The notes: generated by a model from the sequence alone, not told the origin. A stretch of DNA of 13,011 nt from Desulfobacterales bacterium (GCA_022013615.1 JAKLQB010000243.1:1-13011), one strand, 5' to 3'. Counted from the stretch's first letter, positions 1 to 6,727 are shown. Made by a program: numbers and translations.

Positions 1-1
1 T

Positions 2-193
2 ATCGCTTACCAATCCACTGGAAAAGAGGCAACTCTCAATGAACGAATCAAAGATCTCCAGGCCAAAATTGAGAACATGAAGCAGGAGACCTCTAAAAAA
101 ATAGACAAGTTGCGCAATGAGACCGCCGGAACACTTGAAAAAATTGGAAAAAGCATGAAAAAAGAGGGGGAACAACAAGAAACCAAAGAATAA
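2..193 (+). CDS. C-terminal fragment of an unidentified charged, probably coiled-coil protein (5' end outside window)
   Basis: The frame is open from base 2 to the TAA at 191-193, giving 63 residues; the start lies before the window. The fragment is very rich in Lys, Glu and Gln, with Ile, Leu and Met recurring at heptad-like intervals (NERIKDLQAKIENMKQE, then SKKIDKLRNE), and has no Cys, no Trp and no membrane segment. This points to a solvent-exposed helical or coiled-coil tail. I do not recognise the family and assign no function. The next open stretch, up to 406, is in the same reading frame after this stop codon, and a DHH phosphoesterase follows on the same strand, so the three may share a transcript. 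Confidence concerns the existence of a coding tail, not its role. Confidence 0.6.
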   Translation: MAYQSTGKEATLNERIKDLQAKIENMKQETSKKIDKLRNETAGTLEKIGKSMKKEGEQQETKE

Positions 194-280
194 CATTACG
201 CTGGAATAAGAAAAAGAGCGAGGCCAATAACCGTTAGGTGCTTTAACGGGAAAAATGTACTGGCGAAGATCGATCTTTCC

Positions 281-406
281 ATGGCCCGCTTTGGCAGAAG
301 AACCTTTCCCATTACACGGGACCAGATACTTTTGCCCAACGACCGAATTCAGGTTGTGAAGATAGATCCACCCAAGTTGGAATTCACGCTAAAAGAGAAA
401 CCATGA
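281..406 (+). CDS. Probable small gene, 41 aa, overlapping the DHH phosphoesterase start
   Basis: The ATG at 281 opens a 41-residue frame (MARFGRRTFPITRDQILLPN...) ending in TGA at 404-406. The stop shares the sequence ATGA with the ATG of the following phosphoesterase gene at 403, the usual layout of translationally coupled genes. The peptide has a believable mix of hydrophobic and charged residues and reads like a beta-rich domain (ILLPNDRIQVVKIDPPKLEF). There is no clear Shine-Dalgarno before 281. The same frame is open back to 194, just after the upstream stop codon, so the true start could be an upstream non-ATG codon (AUA at 227 after AGCGAGG, or CUG at 260), or the piece could be a decayed extension of the upstream gene. 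No family recognised. Confidence 0.42.
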   Translation: MARFGRRTFPITRDQILLPNDRIQVVKIDPPKLEFTLKEKP

Positions 407-1425
407 ACATCAGAAAAGCAGGAAGCAACCTTAAGAAGGCGAGGGGCCAAGCTAAAGTCACACAAAAACGGGTGCAGACATTTCTAAAGCTCTTCGGACA
501 CGACGATAATGTACTGATACTAATTTGCCCGGACCCTGACTCTATGGCCAGTGCATTGGCTGTCAAACGCTTGCTATGGAACCGTGTACGCAAGACATCG
601 ATTGCTTACACCGGCAAAATCCAGCGCTTGGAAAATCAGGCGATGATAGATCTGCTGAAGATTCCCATGGTGGAGATAAGCAAATTGGATCCCGAGAGCT
701 TTACACATCGGGTTTTAGTCGATTCACAACCCGATCATTCAGAAATTTTAAAGGACTTTGAGTACGATGCAATTATCGATCATCATCCAAAGACAAAAAA
801 TTGGGATGCGCCTTACGTGGATATTCGCCCTGAATACGGAGCCACTGCCACAATCCTTATCGAATATCTGCGAAAGGCCGGAATCAAGCCCTCCATGAAT
901 CTGGGGACAGCTCTCCTTTACGCTATTAAAACAGACACCGCCAACTTCGAGCGAGGTGGAATCCAGGAAGATGTCAGGGAATTTCGATATGTTTTCCAAT
1001 ATGCAAACATGAACCTCTTGCGAAAGATCGAGAAGGCAGAATTAACCCCCTCTGATCTTGGATATTTTGAGACCGCCCTGGCAAATCGGTCGCTCACGAA
1101 AAAAGGGCTCTTTACCCATCTTGGAAAAGTGCCGAACTCTGACATTTGCGTGCAAGTTGCCGATTTCTTCACGAGGGTCCATGGGATAGGCTGGAGTTTC
1201 GTATCATGCGTGTCAGAGGGCGAGTTAAACGTCGTTATTAGAAATGACGGGTATCGAAAAGATGCCGGAAAATTAGCAAACAGCGCCTTTGGTGATCTTG
1301 GGTCTGCCGGCGGGCATCGAGGAGCGGCCAGGGCGAAAATCCCTTTAGAGATACTCAGAGAAAAAGGGGTTAAAGGAGATGCCGCCAGCCTGGAAGATTT
1401 CGTAAAAAAGCGCCTGAAGCTTTGA
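403..1425 (+). CDS. DHH/DHHA1 family phosphoesterase (NrnA/RecJ-like superfamily)
   Basis: A 340-residue protein with the two-domain layout of DHH phosphoesterases, which use two metal ions, usually manganese, to cleave phosphoester bonds in nano-RNA, pAp or cyclic dinucleotides. Visible motifs: DPD at residues 44-46 (CPDPDSMASA), D107 in VLVDSQPD, the DHH triad at 126-128 (IIDHHPKT), D178 in AIKTDTANF, and a C-terminal DHHA1 motif with SAGGHRGAA around H305. The 340-residue length suits NrnA-like enzymes rather than full RecJ. The histidine that normally precedes the first Asp motif (as in H-x-N-P-D) is not evident; the sequence there is LILICPDPD. The roughly 30-residue N-terminal leader is basic. 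The start overlaps the preceding small ORF. The exact substrate (nano-RNA, pAp or c-di-AMP) cannot be told from sequence. Confidence 0.88.
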   Translation: MNIRKAGSNLKKARGQAKVTQKRVQTFLKLFGHDDNVLILICPDPDSMASALAVKRLLWNRVRKTSIAYTGKIQRLENQAMIDLLKIPMVEISKLDPESFTHRVLVDSQPDHSEILKDFEYDAIIDHHPKTKNWDAPYVDIRPEYGATATILIEYLRKAGIKPSMNLGTALLYAIKTDTANFERGGIQEDVREFRYVFQYANMNLLRKIEKAELTPSDLGYFETALANRSLTKKGLFTHLGKVPNSDICVQVADFFTRVHGIGWSFVSCVSEGELNVVIRNDGYRKDAGKLANSAFGDLGSAGGHRGAARAKIPLEILREKGVKGDAASLEDFVKKRLKL

Positions 1426-1523
1426 TCCTCCTCTGTTCGGATGACACAATTAGGATTAACATAAACTTACACTAATACTTAAGGCAAAAAACGATAATGT
1501 AAAAAAATGTTGCAGATTTGCCG

Positions 1524-1579
1524 TATAACACCTTGAAATGGGGGTGTTATATGCTGGAATCGCAGTGTTACAACACTGC
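1524..1579. repeat. Two adjacent inverted repeats sharing a GTGTT/AACAC core, upstream of the toxin gene
   Basis: The first repeat has perfect 9-bp arms, TATAACACC (1524-1532) and GGTGTTATA (1543-1551), around a 10-nt loop. The second is GCAGTGTT-AC-AACACTGC (1562-1579), with perfect 8-bp arms. Both contain the same GTGTT/AACAC half-site, giving four copies within 56 bp. There is no T-run after either, so an intrinsic terminator is unlikely. They lie about 120 bp before the toxin gene and could be operators or RNA hairpins. This is the only clear structure in the 271-bp spacer after the phosphoesterase gene. Confidence 0.6.
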
Positions 1580-1643
1580 ATTTACGTAGCCTAATTAAAT
1601 AGTTATGTTCTGGAAATTCTTTAAATCTCATGTTATTACATGA

Positions 1644-1697
1644 ATGGAAGATGAAGAAACACCTTATTCTTTAGATGATCTAAAGGAATCATTCTGA
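1644..1697 (+). CDS. 17-codon ORF overlapping the toxin start; possible antitoxin remnant
   Basis: ATG at 1644 opens a 17-residue frame, MEDEETPYSLDDLKESF, whose TGA (1695-1697) shares one base with the toxin ATG at 1697 (TGATG), the usual junction of an antitoxin-toxin pair. The acidic sequence ending SLDDLKESF looks like the C-terminal tail of the small antitoxins that precede PemK/MazF toxins. A complete antitoxin is usually 60-90 residues, but in-frame stops sit immediately upstream (TGA at 1641) and the other frames show no N-terminal part. It may be a short leader peptide for coupled translation or the surviving end of a decayed antitoxin. Resemblance is from memory only. Confidence 0.35.
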   Translation: MEDEETPYSLDDLKESF

Positions 1698-2047
1698 TGG
1701 TTGCTGAAGGTCAAGTTGTCTTGTTCCGGTTCCCCCAGACGGACCAAACAGAAGGGACGCTCCGCCCCGCTTTGGTGCTGCGTCAATTGCCCGGCCAATT
1801 TGATGATTGGCTGATTTGTATGATATCTTCACAAATGCACCATCAGATTCCTGATTTTGACGATGTAATCACCCCAAGAGATTTTGATTTTGAAAAGTCC
1901 GGTCTCAAACTGGCAAGCGTGATAAGAATCGGCAGGCGCTCTGTGGTTGAGAATGATATCCTTCTGGGCAGATTGGGGGTGATCGATCGGCAGCGTCTTA
2001 TTAACATCAGGCAAAAACTTTCCTCGTGGTTGTTACAAGGCACGTGA
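1697..2047 (+). CDS. PemK/MazF family toxin (endoribonuclease)
   Basis: A 116-residue protein of standard length for the PemK/MazF family, which cleaves RNA at short sequence motifs and is normally neutralised by a co-encoded antitoxin. Family features visible: the N-terminal GQVVLFRFPQTDQTEG barrel strand, RPALVLRQLP (matching the conserved RP-hydrophobic-V-hydrophobic motif), the central strand WLICMISSQ (compare the conserved T/S-S-Q region) and the C-terminal helix around RLINIRQKLSSWL. The start has AAAGGA at 1682-1687, 9 nt upstream. No complete antitoxin gene lies on either side: upstream is only a 17-codon ORF with a TGATG overlap, and downstream is 108 bp with no ORF. The frame is intact, so the toxin may be active, controlled in trans, or weakened by substitutions that cannot be judged by eye. 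Confidence 0.85.
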   Translation: MVAEGQVVLFRFPQTDQTEGTLRPALVLRQLPGQFDDWLICMISSQMHHQIPDFDDVITPRDFDFEKSGLKLASVIRIGRRSVVENDILLGRLGVIDRQRLINIRQKLSSWLLQGT

Positions 2048-2100
2048 ATAATAACCATTCGTTTTCTCCAATTATTCATACTCTGCGATTTCCTGTTGAT

Positions 2101-2127
2101 TTGAGATAATCTTCTACTATTTATAAT
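2101..2127 (+). promoter_or_regulatory. Candidate sigma-70 promoter for the AOR-family gene
   Basis: A perfect -10 box, TATAAT (2122-2127), is preceded by TTGAGA (2101-2106), one mismatch from the -35 consensus, with a short 15-nt spacer. TTGATT at 2096-2101 is an alternative -35 at 20 nt. A transcript would begin near 2134, about 45 nt before the preferred start codon. The AT-rich surroundings make chance matches more likely, so confidence is limited. Confidence 0.35.
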
Positions 2128-2179
2128 AAAATATGCTGAATTAAAACAGGGTCAAATGACCAGTTACAAGGAAAGTATT

Positions 2180-4054
2180 ATGGAAACTAATTTAAAAGTG
2201 CTTTTTGTTGATGCCGGAACATCGTTTTATCGCATCAATCATTACAAACTGGGTAATTTTTTCGGACCGGTTGATTTAGGGCTGCATTTATCTGGCAAAA
2301 ACAACAGTTTAAATATCGGCACAGGGCTTTTTGCAGGCTCCATTTTTCCAGGGTCAAACCGATTAATCTTCACCGGCTATTCTCCCTGCTGGGGCGGATT
2401 TTTCATATCTTCGATGGGTGGCGCAGGATTGGTTTTCGATAACCTGGGTATTAATATGCTTTCCATTGTGTGTAAGGCTGCCACCCCCTCTGTTTTATAC
2501 CTCAACCGAAAACATGGCGAAGAAATTCAAATCGAAGTTCATCCGGTAGAAATCCAAAAAGTATGGAATGAAGGGCGAAGAGGGGTATATTCTTTAATGG
2601 ATCATACTTTAAACCTTTTTGGAGATAGCTATAGTAACGATCCCAGGATATTGGCAACAGGTCCGGCATCTCAGGCTACTGATTTTGGAGCAATATGCTC
2701 TGCTCCCATCTTGAAAGAAAAATTAACTTATGTTGATACCTGGGCTGGCAGAGGTGGGTTTGGAACTAAACTTTTCAGAGAGCACGGTGTTGCGGCTATA
2801 ATTTACGGCGGAACATTTATTGATGAAGACTTTCGCGACCGCAATGTTGCAGACCAATGGTTCGTTGACAAATATCAAATGAGATTATCGGCTAAAGACA
2901 TGGAGGTTACTACCAAATATCGTTTTGACCCTGAATTTGAAACCGGAGGAACGTTTGGGGTAAATTATGCAAGTTTAGGCGGCAGCATGTTCTCTTTCAA
3001 TTATAAAAGCATTTATATGGACGAAAGTGAACGATTGGAAATTCATGATAAGTTTATCATTAATCACTATCTTAAACAATTCAACCAAGAAACCATTAAA
3101 CCGAAAAAGCAGAAAAATTGTGGCGAACCCTGTGTTGCGGTCTGCAAAAAAATGCACGGTAAATTTAAAAAGGATTATGAACCCTACCAGACAATGGGTC
3201 CGCTATCAGGGATTTTTGACCAACGCGCTGCCGAAAGACTAAATCATCATGCTGACATGTATGGTTTTGATGCCATCTCAGCCGGAGGTGTACTTTCATG
3301 GCTAATGGAGTGCTTGTCTGAAAAAAACTTAACACCCCGGGAATTAGGCATAAAAAATATTCCGGTATTTTCAGCAAAAAATTTCGATGTGGTTTCCTCC
3401 TCCATGCATAATGCGGATATAGGTGTGGCACTACTCGATTCGATTATTGAAAAGCGGGGTATTCTCGATCTTAGCGAAGGCGCACGTAAATTTGCCCGTC
3501 GATTATCGAGGCAAAAAGGAAAGAAAGTTTTGGATTCTTTTGTTTATACTGCCTTTGGTCGTAAAGGATGGATGGTACCTAATCAATATTGGACGCTGGG
3601 GGTGCTTTCCCCTATGGCTATTATGGGGAAATATTATATGTATTACGGGCAGGATTTTATTACTCCTCGGGAATTGGGTAAGAGAGGTGCAGCAAGACTA
3701 AGAGGTGAATTAATAATGGATAATCTCGGGATATGCCGCTTCCATCGGAACTGGGCAGAAGAAATGATGCCCGAAATAATTGATTCGCTGTATGGATTGA
3801 AACAGCAATTTATAGAAAATAATCATATCACAGCCAGCCGGATAAACAGCCGTAACTCATCCGTGTTTTGGGAACCTGACAGAAACATCGATATTGTTTA
3901 TACTTTTTTGAAAAGAAAACACATTCTTGAAAATAACAATGATACCGAACTTATTAAATGGATGAATTATTTTGAAAAAAATAAACATGAAGCTGCCCTG
4001 AGTTTCTGGTATGAAATGCACAAAGGGATTCAGGAATCTCTTAGAGAATTTTAA
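2180..4054 (+). CDS. Aldehyde:ferredoxin oxidoreductase (AOR) family tungsten enzyme
   Basis: From the preferred ATG at 2180 the protein has 624 residues, normal for AOR. An in-frame ATG at 2156 would add eight residues, but AAGGAAAG at 2168-2175 fits 2180 better. AOR enzymes hold a tungsten (or molybdenum) bis-pterin and one [4Fe-4S] cluster and reversibly oxidise aldehydes to acids with ferredoxin, usually in the cytoplasm of anaerobes. Visible features: an N-terminal pterin-binding region (GTGLFAGSIFPGSNRL, then SSMGGAGLVFDNLG), cluster cysteines C314, C318 and C322 (NCGEPCVAVCKK) and the distal cysteine C519 in DNLGICRFHRNW. The first cysteine spacing is C-x3-C rather than the C-x2-C of classical AOR, suggesting a divergent subfamily. 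No ferredoxin, tungstate transporter or cofactor gene is adjacent, so the aldehyde substrate is open. The region is visibly more AT-rich than the transporter operon to the right. Confidence 0.9.
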   Translation: METNLKVLFVDAGTSFYRINHYKLGNFFGPVDLGLHLSGKNNSLNIGTGLFAGSIFPGSNRLIFTGYSPCWGGFFISSMGGAGLVFDNLGINMLSIVCKAATPSVLYLNRKHGEEIQIEVHPVEIQKVWNEGRRGVYSLMDHTLNLFGDSYSNDPRILATGPASQATDFGAICSAPILKEKLTYVDTWAGRGGFGTKLFREHGVAAIIYGGTFIDEDFRDRNVADQWFVDKYQMRLSAKDMEVTTKYRFDPEFETGGTFGVNYASLGGSMFSFNYKSIYMDESERLEIHDKFIINHYLKQFNQETIKPKKQKNCGEPCVAVCKKMHGKFKKDYEPYQTMGPLSGIFDQRAAERLNHHADMYGFDAISAGGVLSWLMECLSEKNLTPRELGIKNIPVFSAKNFDVVSSSMHNADIGVALLDSIIEKRGILDLSEGARKFARRLSRQKGKKVLDSFVYTAFGRKGWMVPNQYWTLGVLSPMAIMGKYYMYYGQDFITPRELGKRGAARLRGELIMDNLGICRFHRNWAEEMMPEIIDSLYGLKQQFIENNHITASRINSRNSSVFWEPDRNIDIVYTFLKRKHILENNNDTELIKWMNYFEKNKHEAALSFWYEMHKGIQESLREF

Positions 4055-4082
4055 TAAACAGAATGTACGGGATATTAGAATC

Positions 4083-4208
4083 ACCTAACATGGTTTTGCA
4101 GGTGACGCCTAGCTTGGGCGCGATCTCAGTGTTTGGTGGTAGCTGATAGTTTGGTAATTTCTATTACGTTCTGATTAAGCCGTTCGGCGCACCTGAAAAC
4201 TGTTAGGC
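4083..4208 (+). other. attC-like integron recombination site (126 bp)
   Basis: The site begins with ACCTAAC (4083-4089, fitting the R'' consensus RYYYAAC) and ends with GTTAGGC (4202-4208, fitting R' GTTRRRY). Inside these, 4093-4109 pairs with 4186-4200: GTTTT with AAAAC, then a bulged G at 4098, CAGGTG with CACCTG, a bulged A at 4105, and CGCC with GGCG. That gives 15 base pairs with two extrahelical bases on the same, left, arm, which is the structural signature of attC sites. A further GCTT/AAGC pairing (4112-4115 with 4177-4180) continues the stem. It starts 28 bp after the AOR stop, and the hydrolase ATG lies 46 bp beyond its end, as expected at a boundary between two gene cassettes. 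The spacer between the outer and inner stems is uneven (3 versus 1 nt), and no integrase is in the window. Identification is by eye. Confidence 0.68.
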
Positions 4209-4254
4209 AAAATAGTATTCCCAATACATGATACACATAAAGAGGGGGACAATT

Positions 4255-5139
4255 ATGAGCACTGAAGTCTATCATTTTAAGGTAGGGGCTTTCGAATGCA
4301 TGGCTGTTAGCGACGGCACTCTCACATATACACCGCCGACCTTCCCACCACCCGCCACCTTGCTTTTTTGCAACGCGCCAAGAGGCGACCTTGAGCACAC
4401 CCTTCGTCAACATAACATACAGCCAGAACACTGGGCAGAGTGGATAAGTCAGTATATCTGTCTGCTGGTCAATACGGGTGAGCATCGGGTGCTGGTGGAT
4501 ACGGGTGCGGATGGTCTTGACCCAAATACGGGAAAACTCCTTCAGAACCTGCAGGCCGAGGGGATTGCGCCTGAGGACATTGACATGGTCATCCTCACGC
4601 ATTGTCACCCTGACCACATCGGTGGAAATACCCTTGACAACGGTAAGCCAGCTTTCCCCAACGCCCGCTTTGCCATGTGGAAAGACGAGTGGGATTTCTG
4701 GACCTCTAAGCAGGCGGAAGAGAAACTTGATGAACACGTCAGAGAAGTCCTCCTGAGCGTTGCACGCAAGAACCTTCCACCGATTCAAGAACGGCTGGAC
4801 CTCATTGAGCGTGAAAGGGAAATCCTGCCCGGCATCCACGCTATCGCGGCACCCGGACACACACCAGGACATATGGCGCTTGTCATTTCGTCGGAAGGTG
4901 AGCAACTGTTATGCATCTCCGATACGGCGCTCCATCCCATCCATTTAGAGCAGCCAGAATGGTGTGCGGCGGTCGATTTTGCTCCTGATCAAGTCGTGGC
5001 CACCAGGCGCCGCATTCTCAAACGGGCCGCGGCCGAAAAGGCCTTAGTGCTTGCCTTTCATTTCCCCTTCCCAGGCTTGGGACATATCGTCCAGAAGGGG
5101 GAGGCATGGCAGTGGCAGCCGATTGCAACGATGGTTTAG
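4255..5139 (+). CDS. Metallo-beta-lactamase-fold hydrolase (methyl parathion hydrolase / lactonase-like group)
   Basis: From ATG 4255 (AGAGGGGG at 4241-4248, 6-nt spacer) the protein has 294 residues; an upstream in-frame ATG at 4228 lacks a ribosome binding site. The dinuclear metal site is complete: H116, H118, D120 and H121 (HCHPDH), H202 (APGHTPGH), D223 (ISDTAL), and a C-terminal histidine in FHFPFPGLGHI (H269 or H277). The closing motif and the order of elements resemble the group holding methyl parathion hydrolase and related arylesterases or lactonases, which hydrolyse ester, lactone or phosphotriester bonds. There is no signal peptide, so it is probably cytoplasmic, unlike the secreted members. 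The true substrate is unknown. It stands alone, directly after the attC-like site, with about 270 bp before the next gene, consistent with a cassette-borne gene. Base composition is higher in GC than the AOR gene before it. Confidence 0.88.
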   Translation: MSTEVYHFKVGAFECMAVSDGTLTYTPPTFPPPATLLFCNAPRGDLEHTLRQHNIQPEHWAEWISQYICLLVNTGEHRVLVDTGADGLDPNTGKLLQNLQAEGIAPEDIDMVILTHCHPDHIGGNTLDNGKPAFPNARFAMWKDEWDFWTSKQAEEKLDEHVREVLLSVARKNLPPIQERLDLIEREREILPGIHAIAAPGHTPGHMALVISSEGEQLLCISDTALHPIHLEQPEWCAAVDFAPDQVVATRRRILKRAAAEKALVLAFHFPFPGLGHIVQKGEAWQWQPIATMV

Positions 5140-5410
5140 TTAAAGAGGGACATCCTGAAAGCAACTTGTTAAAAAGCACTAGTTTGCCTAATCGGGTAGC
5201 CGGGGGGTTTTCTCAATGACTCTAAATGGGCAGATTGGTCTTAATCCAAATTGGAGGAATACAGTTATCACGAATCATTACATACTTTCCAACTGTAAAA
5301 TTAATAGCACCATAACCACTTGACAAGCATCGAACAAACTCATGAAACAGATAGGCCCAAAAACCGGCCCCTGGTTATGAGCAGTGTTATGTGGCAAAGA
5401 GGAGGGACTA
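5140..5410. other. 271-bp spacer between hydrolase and serpin genes, with an inverted repeat around a -35-like box
   Basis: No gene is seen here. CATAACCA (5311-5318) and TGGTTATG (5372-5379) are perfect 8-bp inverted copies 53 bp apart. A consensus -35 hexamer, TTGACA (5320-5325), sits one base after the left copy, but the best -10 at normal spacing (ATGAAA or TGAAAC around 5342-5348) is poor. The repeat could be a paired operator for the serpin promoter. I found neither a convincing terminator for the hydrolase gene nor a second attC site. Confidence 0.4.
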
Positions 5411-6634
5411 ATGACTATGATACGATTGTTCTCAACAGGTCTATTGTCAGTTATAACATTTATTGGCTTGACGTACAGCATGCCTGCTGAAGCTAAGAAT
5501 TGTCAAGACACAAAAATTGTTGTGGAAGGAAATAAGGCATTTGCATTTGGTCTTTATGAGAAACTAAAAGAAGTTGAGGGTAATTTATTTTTCTCTCCTT
5601 ACAGTATATCAACAGCGCTTGCCATGACCTATGCCGGCGCCCGCGGTAATACTGAGAAGCAGATGGGTACAGCACTTCACTTCACATTAGATCAAAACCG
5701 GTTTCATCCTGCATTTGCCTGTCTTGAAGCACAACTAAAGGCCGTCCAAGAAAAGGGCGACATTGAGCTCAATATCGCAAATGCCCTATGGGCCCAGGAA
5801 GACTATGTTTTCCTCAGAGAGTTTCTCGATTTGATACAGAGTAACTACGGAACAGTGCTTAACCATGTTGATTTTAAAAGGGCTTGTGAAGCGGCGCGCA
5901 AAAATATCAACGCATGGGTAGAACAGAAAACGAAAGACAAGATCAAGGATTTGATAAAACCAGGTGTGCTCAATGCTCTGACACGTCTTGTTTTGACAAA
6001 TGCCATTTATTTCAAAGGCAGGTGGGAATCTCAGTTTAAAAAAAGTCGTACGAAGGAAAGTCCGTTCTGGCTATCTATAGATAAGTCAGTCGAGGTTCCC
6101 ATGATGACTCAGAAAAGGCAGTTCAGATATATGGAAAGTGACAGCTTGCAGATTCTTGAACTGCCTTACGTTGGAGACGATCTCGCAATGATTGTGCTGC
6201 TCCCCAGGAAGGTCGACGGCCTGGCTCAACTTGAAGCCGATCTGAGCGTGGAAAACCTTAATATGTGGACAGGTCATCTCAGGAAGAGAGAAGTCTCAGT
6301 GTTTTTGCCAAAATTCAAGATGACCTCCCAGTTCAGACTTAGTGAAACACTTGCCTCGATGGGTATGCCTGATGCCTTTGGGGGGAATGCTGATTTTTCT
6401 GGAATTGACGGCACAAAAGATCTTTTTATTTCCGCCGTAATCCACAAAGCGTTTGTGGATGTTGACGAGGAAGGGACCGAGGCAGCAGCAGCGACAGCAG
6501 CAGTCATTTCGCTTACATCTGCGCCCTCCACACCACCTCCAACATTCCGTGCCGATCATCCATTTGTATTCCTGATCCATGACAACCATTCAGGAAGCAT
6601 TCTCTTTGTTGGAAGAATCGTCAATCCGAACTAA
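5411..6634 (+). CDS. Secreted serpin (serine/cysteine protease inhibitor)
   Basis: From ATG 5411 (GAGGAGGG at 5399-5406) the protein has 407 residues. Residues 1-28 form a Sec signal peptide: MTMIR, a hydrophobic core LFSTGLLSVITFIGL, and a probable cut after AEA28. There is no lipobox, so export to the periplasm or outside is expected. The rest is a full-length serpin fold: NLFFSPYSISTALAM, TNAIYFKGRW, FLPKFKM and DHPFVFLI near the end. The reactive-centre hinge, EGTEAAAATA from G355, has the small residues typical of inhibitory serpins, which trap proteases by inserting this loop into a beta-sheet. Counting from the hinge, P1 would be about T369 (P1' S370), but the distal loop is Ser/Pro-rich and some four residues longer than in alpha-1-antitrypsin, so the exact site is uncertain. 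An in-frame GTG at 5384 is less likely as the start. Serpins are patchily distributed in bacteria, so transfer is plausible. Confidence 0.93.
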   Translation: MTMIRLFSTGLLSVITFIGLTYSMPAEAKNCQDTKIVVEGNKAFAFGLYEKLKEVEGNLFFSPYSISTALAMTYAGARGNTEKQMGTALHFTLDQNRFHPAFACLEAQLKAVQEKGDIELNIANALWAQEDYVFLREFLDLIQSNYGTVLNHVDFKRACEAARKNINAWVEQKTKDKIKDLIKPGVLNALTRLVLTNAIYFKGRWESQFKKSRTKESPFWLSIDKSVEVPMMTQKRQFRYMESDSLQILELPYVGDDLAMIVLLPRKVDGLAQLEADLSVENLNMWTGHLRKREVSVFLPKFKMTSQFRLSETLASMGMPDAFGGNADFSGIDGTKDLFISAVIHKAFVDVDEEGTEAAAATAAVISLTSAPSTPPPTFRADHPFVFLIHDNHSGSILFVGRIVNPN

Positions 6635-6727
6635 AGAGGGATTGGGGGGATTTTACAGAATAAAGGCTATAAAAGTAGTATCGGTAAGAATCTGGTAATC
6701 CACCCAGTAAAATGAGGAGAGAGCATC

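Noticed and set aside
191..239. Possible second attC site, because GTTAGGT (233-239) fits GTTRRRY and TAAC occurs at 191-194.
   Set aside because: The left end does not fit RYYYAAC and the inner sequences do not pair, so there is no stem or bulged-base pattern.
1524..1551. Inverted repeat as an intrinsic terminator of the phosphoesterase gene.
   Set aside because: It lies about 100 bp after the stop codon and is followed by TGCTGGAAT rather than a T-run.
4126..4905. A 259-codon open frame on the minus strand.
   Set aside because: It is antisense to the hydrolase gene, which has complete catalytic motifs and a good ribosome binding site; the minus-strand protein shows no recognisable domain.
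5311..5391. Possible attC site closing a hydrolase cassette, with CATAAC at 5311-5316 and GTTATGT at 5387-5392.
   Set aside because: GTTATGT does not fit GTTRRRY, and the bases inside the ends pair poorly, unlike the clear stem at 4083-4208.
5384..5410. GTG at 5384 as the serpin start.
   Set aside because: The Shine-Dalgarno GAGGAGGG lies downstream of it, and ATG 5411 gives a well-formed signal peptide.
6635..6727. An attC site or terminator between serpin and AlkD genes.
   Set aside because: No GTTRRRY/RYYYAAC pair and no hairpin followed by a T-run is present; only the AlkD ribosome binding site is visible.
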